Shown: in pieces, positions 8,524 through 16,900 of the stretch | Position numbering within the stretch: position 1 is the first letter of the stretch | How the letters are laid out: the number at the start of each line of letters is the position of its first letter | Source: Litorimonas sp964414555 | GTDB taxonomy: Bacteria > Pseudomonadota > Alphaproteobacteria > Caulobacterales > Maricaulaceae | Assembly (NCBI GenBank): GCA_964414555.1 | Contig: CAYPWW010000004.1 | Location: 5,416 to 69,415, forward strand | Length of the DNA stretch: 64,000 bases | Direction: 5' to 3' | Translations under genes and position numbers: made by a program | The notes under the pieces: generated by a model | The model's input: the letters and a program-made list of their open reading frames with translations, nothing else | Databases searched by the model: none | Told to the model about the DNA's origin: nothing

Positions 8524-9732
8524 ATGACACAGGGCGTAGGCGGCGCGACAGCAGAACAGGCGCTCGCAGGGCTGTCAGATATGACGGCAGGCGTATCACC
8601 CATTACGGATGTGGAATTCGCCAACCGTCTCGCCAAAGCGCAACGCCTGATGGTCGAACAAGACCTCTCCGCGCTCTACCTTCACGCGGGCTCATCGCTT
8701 TATTATTTCACCGGCACGCGCTGGCGCGGTAGCGAGCGCATGGTCGGTGCGCTGATCCAACGCGAGGGGCCGCCGATTTACATCGCGCCCGCGTTCGAGG
8801 AAGGCACGCTGCAACAATTCATGCGGGTGCGCGGCCCCGTCGCAACATGGGACGAACATGAAAGTCCTTATCCCCTGATCGCAAAACTATTGGCGGAGAA
8901 CGGCGTCACATCTGGGACGATTGCGCTGGATGAAACGACGCCGTTTTTCGTCAGCGACGGTATCGCGAAAACCGCGCCCGGATTTAACTTCGTCAATGGC
9001 GATTGCGTAACGGCGCGGTGTCGCCGGATTAAATCCCACGCCGAATTGGCCCTCATGCAGCGTGCGAAAGAGATGACACTCGCCGTACATAAAGCGACAG
9101 CCTCCATGCTCTATGACGGGATCTCGACGGGCGAGGTCGGCGCGTTTCTGGACGCAGCGCATCAAAAAGTCGGCGCGGCGCGGGGCAGTTTTTTTAAGAT
9201 CGTTCTCTTCGGTCCGGACAGCGCCTTCCCGCATGGCGTCGCAGAACCGAAAGCGCTGGGAGCGGGCGATATGGTCCTGATCGATACGGGCTGCCAATTG
9301 CACGACTATCTCTCTGACATAACCCGCAGCTATGTTTACGGCGAGCCGAGCGCGCATCAACGCGAGGTCTGGGCCGCGGAACATGCGGCGCAGGCGGCCG
9401 CTTTTAATGCGGCGCAGATCGGGACGCGATGTGGGGATGTCGACCTTGCCGCACGGGCAGAGCTAGAGCGTCGCGGCTTTGGGCCTGACTATGCGTTACC
9501 CGGACTACCGCACCGCACAGGCCACGGGATCGGCCTCGATATCCACGAATGGCCCTATCTGAATTGGGGCGATGACACGGTGCTGGAACCCGGCATGTGT
9601 TTCTCGAATGAGCCCATGATCTGTGTACCGGAGGCATTTGGTATTCGGCTGGAGGATCATTTCTATATGGGCTCTGACGGTCCCGTGTGGTTTACGGAAC
9701 CCAGCCCCAGCATTGATCGGCCATTCACATGA
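8524..9732 (+). CDS. M24-family metallopeptidase (Xaa-Pro peptidase-like)
   Basis: A pita-bread-fold metallopeptidase, probably an aminopeptidase P/prolidase relative that removes residues before proline. The 402-residue protein has an N-terminal creatinase-like domain and a C-terminal catalytic domain with the usual metal ligands in order: Asp in LIDTGCQLHDYLSD (two Asp), His in HRTGHGIGLDIHE, Glu in FSNEPMI and Glu in RLEDHF. The start at 8524 was chosen over the open frame from 8437 because a full AGGAGG lies five bases before it. It overlaps the next gene by four bases (ATGA), so the two are translationally coupled. Confidence 0.9.
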   Translation: MTQGVGGATAEQALAGLSDMTAGVSPITDVEFANRLAKAQRLMVEQDLSALYLHAGSSLYYFTGTRWRGSERMVGALIQREGPPIYIAPAFEEGTLQQFMRVRGPVATWDEHESPYPLIAKLLAENGVTSGTIALDETTPFFVSDGIAKTAPGFNFVNGDCVTARCRRIKSHAELALMQRAKEMTLAVHKATASMLYDGISTGEVGAFLDAAHQKVGAARGSFFKIVLFGPDSAFPHGVAEPKALGAGDMVLIDTGCQLHDYLSDITRSYVYGEPSAHQREVWAAEHAAQAAAFNAAQIGTRCGDVDLAARAELERRGFGPDYALPGLPHRTGHGIGLDIHEWPYLNWGDDTVLEPGMCFSNEPMICVPEAFGIRLEDHFYMGSDGPVWFTEPSPSIDRPFT

Positions 9733-10307
9733 GCGCACTAAAATATATCGGGTATGTTTTCTGCGCCATTTTGTTGGCGACTTGTTCCATGGAAGGCATG
9801 GCAGAAAAAATGGTACCCGAAGATGTGCGCGCGGACCACGCCGCTCACATCGACGCCCTGCTGGCGGGGGACGACTCGCGTATTCGATCGGCCTTCAAAG
9901 ATGATCTGGATTTTGAATCAGATGCGATCATGAAACAAATGGAGTCGATCACAGCAGCGGTGCCAGAGGGCAAGGAGCTTCGACGCGACTATGTCGGTGT
10001 GAACAGCAACGCGTCGATTAGCACAGAAAGCGGACGGTCCCGCGATATTGACTTGATCAGTGAGGTTCAAACAGAGGCGGGCTTTATGCTTGTGACCTCG
10101 AAATATGGTTTGGACGCGACGGACACATGCTGTCGGCTCATGAATATCAATGTTGAGTCGTTTGACGCATCTCCCATTCGAGCAGGTCTGGAGACGGCTA
10201 TGCGCGTCGCAAAGTGGGTCGGCTTGGGCGTCTTGCTCAGCATTATTCTGCTGGTCACCTTTCTGATCCGGCGTTCGCGCAAACGCCGACGGCTGTCTGC
10301 GTCATAA
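9729..10307 (+). CDS. Hypothetical membrane-anchored protein
   Basis: Not recognised. The 192-residue product has an N-terminal hydrophobic segment (residues 5-18) ending at LLATC, which resembles a lipobox but has Thr before Cys19, so lipidation is uncertain. A hydrophilic, acid-rich domain with a Cys-Cys pair (DTCCR, 134-135) follows. A C-terminal membrane segment (about 163-180) is followed by a very basic tail RRSRKRRRLSAS, which would place the tail in the cytoplasm and the middle domain in the periplasm. The ATGA overlap with the preceding peptidase gene suggests a shared mRNA and perhaps a shared role. Confidence 0.7.
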   Translation: MSALKYIGYVFCAILLATCSMEGMAEKMVPEDVRADHAAHIDALLAGDDSRIRSAFKDDLDFESDAIMKQMESITAAVPEGKELRRDYVGVNSNASISTESGRSRDIDLISEVQTEAGFMLVTSKYGLDATDTCCRLMNINVESFDASPIRAGLETAMRVAKWVGLGVLLSIILLVTFLIRRSRKRRRLSAS

Positions 10308-10430
10308 GGTTCCCGCGGCGCGCCTTTCCTCTTGCCCCGCGCGCCTATCCTCATATGTTGCGAAATTCTCCCGCCGTGTTGATGCGTTTGCGCAGACCGG
10401 CGGATTTCTGCCGGACACAGGACGATCGTC

Positions 10431-11624
10431 ATGGCCAAACACAACCACCTCTTCGATTGCTATAACCCGCCCGCGATCACCTTTGAGCGCGGAGATGGAG
10501 CTTATCTTTATACGGATACGGATGAGCGATACCTCGATTTTATCGCAGGCATTGCCGTTAACGCGCTGGGCCACGCGCCCAAAGCCGTGGGTGACGCGCT
10601 GAAAGAGCAAATGGACAAGGTCTGGCACCTGTCCAACCTCTACCGCGTGCCGGGCCAAGAGACGCTCGCCAAGAAATATTGCGACGCCTTGCCATGGGCG
10701 GGAAAAGTCTTCTTCCAAAACTCCGGCACGGAAAGCCTAGAGCTGGCGATGAAAGTCGCGCGGCGTTGGCACTTCGGTGAAGGCAACCCAGAGCGCTATG
10801 AGATCATCGCCTTTCGCGGCGCGTTCCATGGCCGCACATTTGCTGCCGTCAATGCGGCGGGTAATCCGAAATATCTGGAAGGCTTTGGCCCGGCGCTGCC
10901 GGGGTTCACCCATTTGGAATTTGGAGACCATGACGCGCTGACCGCAGCGATTTCTGACAAAACCGCTGCGATCCTCGTCGAGCCAGTCCAGGGCGAGGGC
11001 GGTGTGCGGGCTCTGCCACCAGAATGTCTGCGCGGCTTGCGCGCGCTGTGTGACGAACATGGCATCCTGTTGATCTATGATGAGGTGCAATGCGGCGCGG
11101 GCCGGACGGGCCAGCTCTTTGCGCATCAATGGGTCGAAGGTGGCCATCCCGATATCATGGCCGTCGCGAAAGGTGTCGGCGGAGGCTTCCCGCTGGGCGC
11201 TTGTATTGCCACTGCGGACGCTGCCAAACACATGGTACCCGGCACGCATGGCACGACCTATGGCGGCAATCCGCTGGCTATGGCAGCCGGCAATGCGGTC
11301 ATGGATGTGATCGGCGAGGAAGCGTTTCTGCAGAACGTCCGCGATGTGTCCAACGCATTCCGTCAGTCGTTGGAAGGTCTGAAAGACGAGTTTCCAGACA
11401 TGATAGAAGAGGTCCGAGGCAAAGGTTTGCTGCTGGGATTAAAACTCTCGGACGCTGTGAATAATCGCGATCTACGCATGGCGCTACAAGACCATAAGCT
11501 TCTGGTCGGTACGGCGGGCGATAACGTGTTGCGTATGGCGCCACCGCTGATCATTGGTGCGACCGAATCCCGAGAGGCGATAGAGATCTTGCGCAAAGGC
11601 CTCAAGCAATTGCGAGTGGCTTAG
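10431..11624 (+). CDS. argD: Acetylornithine aminotransferase
   Basis: A class-III PLP-dependent transaminase that makes N-acetylornithine from N-acetylglutamate semialdehyde in arginine synthesis; some ArgD proteins also serve lysine synthesis. The 397-residue protein shows FFQNSGTESLELAMKVAR, AFHGRTFAAVNAAGN, the EPVQGEGGV motif, the IYDEVQCGAGRTG motif and the PLP lysine in MAVAKGVGGGFPLGA, about residue 248. Length is typical. Start chosen at the ATG with AGGACG six bases upstream. In many alphaproteobacteria argD is followed by argF; here it ends convergent to cobT with a 4-base overlap, so it is probably a single-gene unit. Confidence 0.92.
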   Translation: MAKHNHLFDCYNPPAITFERGDGAYLYTDTDERYLDFIAGIAVNALGHAPKAVGDALKEQMDKVWHLSNLYRVPGQETLAKKYCDALPWAGKVFFQNSGTESLELAMKVARRWHFGEGNPERYEIIAFRGAFHGRTFAAVNAAGNPKYLEGFGPALPGFTHLEFGDHDALTAAISDKTAAILVEPVQGEGGVRALPPECLRGLRALCDEHGILLIYDEVQCGAGRTGQLFAHQWVEGGHPDIMAVAKGVGGGFPLGACIATADAAKHMVPGTHGTTYGGNPLAMAAGNAVMDVIGEEAFLQNVRDVSNAFRQSLEGLKDEFPDMIEEVRGKGLLLGLKLSDAVNNRDLRMALQDHKLLVGTAGDNVLRMAPPLIIGATESREAIEILRKGLKQLRVA

Positions 11625-13438
11625 CGCCGCGGCCCAGCATCGAACAGCTCGGCCAGCTTTTCTGTCATCGCGCCGCCCAGCTGTTCGACATCCAAAATCG
11701 TGACCGCGCGTTTATACCAGCGCGTCACATCATGGCCGATGCCAATCGCGACCAGCTCGACCTCGGACCGGTTCTCGATCTTGTCGATGACCATGCGTAA
11801 GTGATTTTCCAACAGGCCGGATTTATTCTGGCTCTGCGTCGCATCATCCACGGGCGCGCCGTCGGAAATCACCATCAGGATACGCCGCTGTTCTGGCCGC
11901 GCCATCAGCCGGCGATAAGCCCATTCCAGCGCTTCGCCATCGATGTTCTCTTTCAGTAAACCCTCGCGCATCATCAGGCCAAGGTTCCGCTTTGCTCTCC
12001 GCCAAGGCATGTCTGCGGCCTTATAAATAATATGGCGTAGATCGTTCAGCCGTCCGGGGCGTTCGGGCTTGCCCGCCGCCATCCAATCTTGGAAGCTCTT
12101 GCCGCCTTTCCACGCGCGCGTGGTAAAGCCGAGTATTTCCGCCTTCACGCCGCAACGCTCCAAGGTGCGCGCCATAATATCCGCTGTCACCGCTGCGACC
12201 ATGATCGGACGGCCGCGCATAGACCCGGAGTTATCGATCAAGATCGTCACGACCGTGTCGCGGAAATCTGTTTGTTTTTCTTCCTTGAACGTTAGGGCCG
12301 ACATGGGGTCTATAATCACCCGCGTCAGGCGCGCCGTGTCCAGCATGCCTTCTTCCAGATCGAACGTCCAAGAGCGCTGCTGCTGGGCTTGCAGGCGACG
12401 TTGCAGCTTGTTCGCCAGTCGTGAAATCGCGCCGGACAGCCCCGCCATATGCCCGTCCAAATATCCGCGCAGACGCTCTAGCTCTTCCGCCTCACACAAG
12501 TCTTCGGCGCGGACCATCTCATCATGCGTCGTTGTGTAAACAGCGTAGGGGTCGGGCAGGTTGGTCGGATTGGGCCGTTGCGGATTGGCGTCGGGGGATT
12601 GTTCCGCATCGTCCTGCTCGCCCTCGATATTTTCCGCGTCGACCATGTCTTGCGGGTCGGAGCTATCATCCTGCATCGCGTCAGCGTCAGAGACTTCGGT
12701 CTGGCCGGGTTCATCCTCTGGCTCGCTGTCGGGTGCGTCTTGATTGTTTTGCTCGTCTTCATTCTCGCGAGACTCATCGTCTTGGTCGTCGGTCTCATCT
12801 GGCTCGGCGAGATCTTGGCCCAGATCGAAATCCGAAATTAATTCGTGAATTAATTCCCCGAATTTATTCTGGTCGCCCAACACTTCTGACAGCGCGTCCA
12901 TCCGGCCGGCCGCTTTTAATTCGATCTCCTCACGCCATGCCGCCATGATTCCATTGGTCGAGGCGGGGAGGGGGCGACCCGACAGTTTTTCACGCGCAAA
13001 TAATCCGACGGCCTCGGCAAAGCTCGTATCGTCTTTGGCGATGTCGGCTTTATCAAAGCCGCGCTTTTTCGCCCGCGCATCCAGCGCCGCCATCAGGTTG
13101 TCACCCAAGCCGGACAGATGCTGCCCGCCCAGCGCCTCAACGCGGGCTTGTTCCATTGCTTCGAATACTTGCCGCGCAGGGCCGGATTTCGGCTGATTGC
13201 CTGCGTGGATATCTGCGTCATGCAACGCAATCCGCAGGGCCAAGCCATCTGCCTCGCCCCGCGCTTTGGCAATCTGCTCGGGCTTGATCGACGGCGGCAG
13301 GCTCGGCAGCATCACTTGATCGCGCACAATCCCCGCCACATCCCCGCCATAGGACACCTCCAACTCCGGCTCACCAGAGATGGCCTTCGTCGCAGCACCA
13401 AGTGAGCGTTTGAAATTATCGAGCGGGGTGGTGGTCAT
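11621..13438 (-). CDS. cobT: Cobaltochelatase-type CobT subunit
   Basis: CobT is the von Willebrand A subunit of the aerobic CobNST cobalt chelatase and works with the AAA+ ATPase CobS. The 605-residue protein has the family N-terminal region, a long acidic Asp/Glu/Gln-rich linker (about 205-290), and a C-terminal vWA domain with the MIDAS motif DNSGS near residue 400 and ISDGAPVDD later. No cobN or other cobalamin gene is visible here. In alphaproteobacteria this gene is normally next to cobS; here a foreign-looking gene lies between them on the other strand, so cobT probably needs its own promoter in the 82-base gap. Confidence 0.92.
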   Translation of the reverse strand: MTTTPLDNFKRSLGAATKAISGEPELEVSYGGDVAGIVRDQVMLPSLPPSIKPEQIAKARGEADGLALRIALHDADIHAGNQPKSGPARQVFEAMEQARVEALGGQHLSGLGDNLMAALDARAKKRGFDKADIAKDDTSFAEAVGLFAREKLSGRPLPASTNGIMAAWREEIELKAAGRMDALSEVLGDQNKFGELIHELISDFDLGQDLAEPDETDDQDDESRENEDEQNNQDAPDSEPEDEPGQTEVSDADAMQDDSSDPQDMVDAENIEGEQDDAEQSPDANPQRPNPTNLPDPYAVYTTTHDEMVRAEDLCEAEELERLRGYLDGHMAGLSGAISRLANKLQRRLQAQQQRSWTFDLEEGMLDTARLTRVIIDPMSALTFKEEKQTDFRDTVVTILIDNSGSMRGRPIMVAAVTADIMARTLERCGVKAEILGFTTRAWKGGKSFQDWMAAGKPERPGRLNDLRHIIYKAADMPWRRAKRNLGLMMREGLLKENIDGEALEWAYRRLMARPEQRRILMVISDGAPVDDATQSQNKSGLLENHLRMVIDKIENRSEVELVAIGIGHDVTRWYKRAVTILDVEQLGGAMTEKLAELFDAGPRR

Positions 13439-13462
13439 GTAAGTAGGTACCCTAACATGTTC

Positions 13463-13512
13463 TTGACATTATTCTACAACGTATAAGAGTGCTATTCTGA
13501 TTGACTAGGGGG
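13463..13512 (+). promoter_or_regulatory. Weak promoter-like sequence and strong RBS of inserted nuclease-like gene
   Basis: The AT-rich gap contains TTGACA at 13463-13468 and TATAAG at 13482-13487, only 13 bases apart, shorter than the usual 16-18. ATTCT occurs twice (about 13471 and 13494), possibly part of an operator. AGGGGG at 13507-13512 lies seven bases before the ATG at 13520. Confidence 0.3.
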
Positions 13513-13519
13513 ACATGTC

Positions 13520-14785
13520 ATGACCGAGCCATTCAAGGGCGGCACAAGCCCAACCTTATTTCCGATGATGAAAGCTGGTTCTGAGGATGCAGCTACTAGT
13601 ATCTTTTTTGCGGTCTTAGATATGGTGTATCCATTCAGAGAGCGACTACTGAAATCAATAGGGAAGAGCGCTTACAAAAGCGGTAATGATTATTCGTGTG
13701 TATTACGCCCGTCTATAGGCGGCAGATTGACTGACAAAGACGTTCCTGATGCGAAATTAAATCTTGATCAAAAAACGAATTGGAGTGCTTTAGTCGAAGT
13801 AAAAATTGGTGCAGCTGATTTAGATCAGGCCCAACTTGGGCGGTATCTCAATCGTGTTATTGAGCAGAAGGTAGACGCGCTCATCACGATTTCAAATGAG
13901 ATGTGTGCAGATCCATCTATGCCACCGCTAAGATTAAAGCCTGCGGAAAAAAGGTTGCGTCGTATCGATCATTTTCATTGGTCATGGCGATATATCACCT
14001 TCCAAGCTCAAGATGCTTTGTTGGATAATGCTATTACAGAATTAGAAGCAGAGTTACTTGAACACTTCGTTGGCTTTCTAAAACACGACAGCTCAAAAGT
14101 TCATGGATATCATCAGATGCCAAAATGTTGGCCAGATTTTGTTGCGACGAAACGAGCCGGCGGAACTTCCTCAAAAGATGATATTGACGATGTTATATCA
14201 GGATGGTTTCAAGAAGCCGCAGACTTAGCCATGATATTGACAGAAGAAACCGGCGTTTCAGTCATTCAAGATATTTCTGAGACAAGTGCAGAATTACGTA
14301 AGGATTCTGCAGAAATTTTGTTAAATCAAAACGGCGACTTAGAGACCAAATTTATCTTTCCCAATAAAAACTACCTCAAAATAAAGTTAGATATTGATGG
14401 GGGGCGCTTTTGGTTTGAAACTTCTCACAAGCCTACATCGAAAGTGAAAACAAGCCACAAACAGATCGAGCGCTTTCTAAAGCAGTTTGTAACTGTAGGG
14501 AATGAAGACGAATGGGGTGATCATTCTGATGTTACGCTATTTGCTAAATGGTCTAGAAGAAGAACTTACACTGATATTTCTATGTCAGACGCTCTTGTCA
14601 ATGTTCACGATGATACTCTGAGGGAGACTGATTTCATTGACCCAGATAGAGACTTGAAAGAAATTATTATACGTTATTCACCGACTGGAGCAGCATCTGC
14701 TATTCGCAGTAGAAAGAAAGCTGTTGAGTTTCTGGAGTCTCAAGTTGTTTATTTTGCCGAAACCTATCTAGATTCGTTCAACTAA
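13520..14785 (+). CDS. PD-(D/E)XK (RecB-like) nuclease-like protein inserted in cobS-cobT
   Basis: I do not recognise a named family. The N-terminal third of the 421-residue protein has a plausible PD-(D/E)XK nuclease core: Asp77 (VPDAKLNL), Glu93-x-Lys95 (LVEVKIG) and Gln105-x3-Tyr109 (QLGRYL), the QxxxY signature of RecB-like nucleases. DALITISNE follows, a segment often seen in such nuclease domains. The C-terminal part (about 230-421) has no motif I know. No membrane segment is present. The gene is clearly richer in A and T than its neighbours, with many AAA and TTA codons, and sits on the opposite strand between cobT and cobS, which are normally adjacent. This points to horizontal gain. 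A phage-defence role is an inference from the nuclease core and the transfer signs only. Confidence 0.6.
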   Translation: MTEPFKGGTSPTLFPMMKAGSEDAATSIFFAVLDMVYPFRERLLKSIGKSAYKSGNDYSCVLRPSIGGRLTDKDVPDAKLNLDQKTNWSALVEVKIGAADLDQAQLGRYLNRVIEQKVDALITISNEMCADPSMPPLRLKPAEKRLRRIDHFHWSWRYITFQAQDALLDNAITELEAELLEHFVGFLKHDSSKVHGYHQMPKCWPDFVATKRAGGTSSKDDIDDVISGWFQEAADLAMILTEETGVSVIQDISETSAELRKDSAEILLNQNGDLETKFIFPNKNYLKIKLDIDGGRFWFETSHKPTSKVKTSHKQIERFLKQFVTVGNEDEWGDHSDVTLFAKWSRRRTYTDISMSDALVNVHDDTLRETDFIDPDRDLKEIIIRYSPTGAASAIRSRKKAVEFLESQVVYFAETYLDSFN

Positions 14786-14787
14786 CC

Positions 14788-15774
14788 CTAAGCCACCATC
14801 ACCGTAACCGCGCTCTCTTCCAGTTCACTCCCAAATGCGCGCTGGTAAAACTCGCTGATGATGGGACGCTCTAATTCGTCGCATTTATTCAGGAACGTCA
14901 GGCGGAAAGCTTGTGCGATGTCACCATCGAAAATGCGGGCGTTTTCGGCCCAGTTCATGACGGTCCGTGGGGACATGACGGTCGAGATATCGCCCGCGAT
15001 AAAGCTGTTCCGCGTCATATCGGCGACGCGCACCATGGAGGCGATCAGGTCGCGACCTTCGGGCGTGTCGTATGCTGGGGACTTGGCGAGGACGATTTTC
15101 TCTTCCTCGTCATGCGCCAGATAGTTCAGCTGGCAGACAACGGACCACCGGTCCATTTGGCCTTGGTTGATCTGCTGCGTGCCGTGATAAAGACCGGTCG
15201 TATCGCCGAGGCCAACCGTGTTCGTCGTCGCGAAAATGCGAAAGAACGGATGGGGCGTGATGACTTTATTTTGGTCCAGCAAAGTCAGGCGGCCTTGCGC
15301 CTCGAGGACGCGCTGGATCACGAACATCACGTCGGGGCGGCCCGCATCATATTCATCAAAGGTCAGGGCGACAGGATTTTGTAGTGCCCATGGCAGCAGG
15401 CCTTCTCGGAACTCCGTGATCTGCTTGCCGTCTTTGAGGACGATCGCGTCCTTGCCGATCAAATCGATCCGGCTGACATGGCTATCGAGGTTGATCCGCA
15501 CCAGCGGCCAGTTCAATCGCGCGGCGACTTGCTCGATATGCGTTGATTTACCCGTCCCGTGATAGCCTTGGATCATCACGCGGCGATCATGGGCAAAGCC
15601 GGCGCAGATGGCTTGGGTTGTGCGGGTGTCGAAACGATAGGCGTCATCGATTTCCGGCACATATTCTGAGCGCTTGGAAAAAGCCGGCAGCTCCATATCG
15701 AAATCCACGCCAAAGACCTCCCGCGCAGAGACGGTCTGGTCTGGCGTCATCAGGGGAAACTTGTCGTCGGTCAT
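14788..15774 (-). CDS. cobS: Cobaltochelatase-type CobS AAA+ ATPase
   Basis: CobS is a MoxR-type AAA+ ATPase that, with CobT, forms the energy-coupling part of the aerobic cobalt chelatase. The 328 residues contain Walker A GYHGTGKST, Walker B ALTFDEYDAG, sensor-1 IFATTNTVG and the arginine-finger region near QMDRWS. Length is normal for the family. It lies downstream of the J-domain gene, as is typical of alphaproteobacteria. It is convergent with the inserted nuclease-like gene, with two bases between stops. Confidence 0.94.
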   Translation of the reverse strand: MTDDKFPLMTPDQTVSAREVFGVDFDMELPAFSKRSEYVPEIDDAYRFDTRTTQAICAGFAHDRRVMIQGYHGTGKSTHIEQVAARLNWPLVRINLDSHVSRIDLIGKDAIVLKDGKQITEFREGLLPWALQNPVALTFDEYDAGRPDVMFVIQRVLEAQGRLTLLDQNKVITPHPFFRIFATTNTVGLGDTTGLYHGTQQINQGQMDRWSVVCQLNYLAHDEEEKIVLAKSPAYDTPEGRDLIASMVRVADMTRNSFIAGDISTVMSPRTVMNWAENARIFDGDIAQAFRLTFLNKCDELERPIISEFYQRAFGSELEESAVTVMVA

Positions 15775-15839
15775 GTCAGGAGTCTTTTCGTAGAATTTAG
15801 CCGGTGGCGCAGCGCCTGCGCATAATGTCTATACGGCGT

Positions 15840-16454
15840 TTAGCCCAAGTTCGTTGTTTTCAATACTTTCATCGCACTGACGACGCGCTGGAAGCTTTCT
15901 TCCGTGTTGCGCTTGCCTTGGTTGGCGTCGGGATGGAGCTGTTTGACCAGCTGGGTGTAACGTTTGCGGACATCGGATTTCGTCGCCGTATCGTCGAGAC
16001 CCAGATCGTTGAGGGCCTTGAGCTGCATTTTGGACAGGCGGCGCGTGGGCGCGACCTCTTGCGGTTCGGACCCGTCGCCAAAGATGTTATAGCCCTCAGC
16101 GGTCGCAGCGGTGTGTCCTGCGCGGCGTTTCTTTTGCGCAGCGGCGCGTTCACCTGTGTTTTTGCGTACATCCCAAGTGGGACGATGGCCATGACGCGCG
16201 CCAACTTGCCATTCCTGAATATCGGCGTCGGTCATGCCGGAGAAGAAGTTCCAGTTCTTATTATATTCGCGCGCGTGTTTTTGACAAAAATTGAAGTAAT
16301 CGCGCAGACGATCGGGGGACTTGGGCGCTTTGCAGCCACCCTTTTCCACGCAGCCCGCCCATTCGCAGGGGAGCTCGTCCGGCTTTTTCTTTTTCTTGGA
16401 CTTCGCCGCGCGAATGTCGATGCCCTTGGGCTTGTATTCGTAATTTGAGGGCAT
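15840..16454 (-). CDS. J-domain protein with N-terminal Cys cluster
   Basis: A DnaJ-like co-chaperone of 204 residues that would stimulate a DnaK/Hsp70. The J domain is at the C-terminus (about 145-204) with the essential HPD at 174-176. The N-terminal half has a Lys-rich stretch (19-24) and a Cys/His cluster (Cys30, Cys35, Cys41, Cys57, His60) that could bind zinc. This protein type is widespread upstream of cobS in alphaproteobacteria, which suggests a partnership with CobS/CobT complexes. It is divergent from bolA, sharing a 62-base gap. Confidence 0.88.
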   Translation of the reverse strand: MPSNYEYKPKGIDIRAAKSKKKKKPDELPCEWAGCVEKGGCKAPKSPDRLRDYFNFCQKHAREYNKNWNFFSGMTDADIQEWQVGARHGHRPTWDVRKNTGERAAAQKKRRAGHTAATAEGYNIFGDGSEPQEVAPTRRLSKMQLKALNDLGLDDTATKSDVRKRYTQLVKQLHPDANQGKRNTEESFQRVVSAMKVLKTTNLG

Positions 16455-16482
16455 AGGGCCTATATCAATCTAGGATAAACGA

Positions 16483-16498
16483 GAGCCATATTCGGCTC
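16483..16498 (+). other. Small inverted repeat upstream of bolA
   Basis: GAGCC-ATATTC-GGCTC lies in the short gap between the divergent J-domain gene and bolA, about 18 bases before the bolA ATG. It could be a 5' leader hairpin or a dyad operator; the stem is only five base pairs, so the call is tentative. Confidence 0.3.
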
Positions 16499-16516
16499 GA
16501 ATAAGGACTGCACAAC

Positions 16517-16792
16517 ATGGGTAGATTGACCGACGCAATCAAGGAAAAACTCGCCGCCCGGTTCAACCCGTCGCAGTTAGAGGTGATTGACGAGAGCGCG
16601 AAGCACGCTGGCCACGCCGGGGCGGCTGAACACGCGGCGGAAGGCAAGTCGGCGGAGAGCCACGTCCACGTCATTATCGTGGCGGAAAGCTTCGCCGGAA
16701 TGAGCACGCTCGCCAAGCATCGTGCGGTGCTGGAGGCGGTCAAAGATGAGGTCGAGCAGCTGCATGCTTTCTCGCTGGAGGCGAAAGCCTAG
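16517..16792 (+). CDS. bolA: BolA-family protein
   Basis: BolA proteins bind [2Fe-2S] clusters together with monothiol glutaredoxins and take part in iron-sulfur trafficking and stress response. The 91-residue protein has the class II KH-like fold with conserved SHVHVIIVAESFAG and HRAVLEAVKDE, and a final HAFSLEAKA. An Ala/Gly/His-rich insert (HAGHAGAAEHAAEG) precedes the core. BolA next to a J-domain gene and cobS is the usual alphaproteobacterial order. Confidence 0.93.
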   Translation: MGRLTDAIKEKLAARFNPSQLEVIDESAKHAGHAGAAEHAAEGKSAESHVHVIIVAESFAGMSTLAKHRAVLEAVKDEVEQLHAFSLEAKA

Positions 16793-16900
16793 ACTCTATC
16801 CGGATGACGCCAAAGCGTCTGCCACGCTTGCCCAGACCCTTGCGCAGGCGCGTGATTTCCTTCAGCAAAGGTTAATCGTGCTTTTCGTAAGGGTTTGCCC

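Noticed and set aside
11621..15774. cobS/cobT as proof of cobalamin synthesis
   Set aside because: No cobN or other cobalamin gene is visible, and cobS/cobT-like pairs are widespread in alphaproteobacteria.
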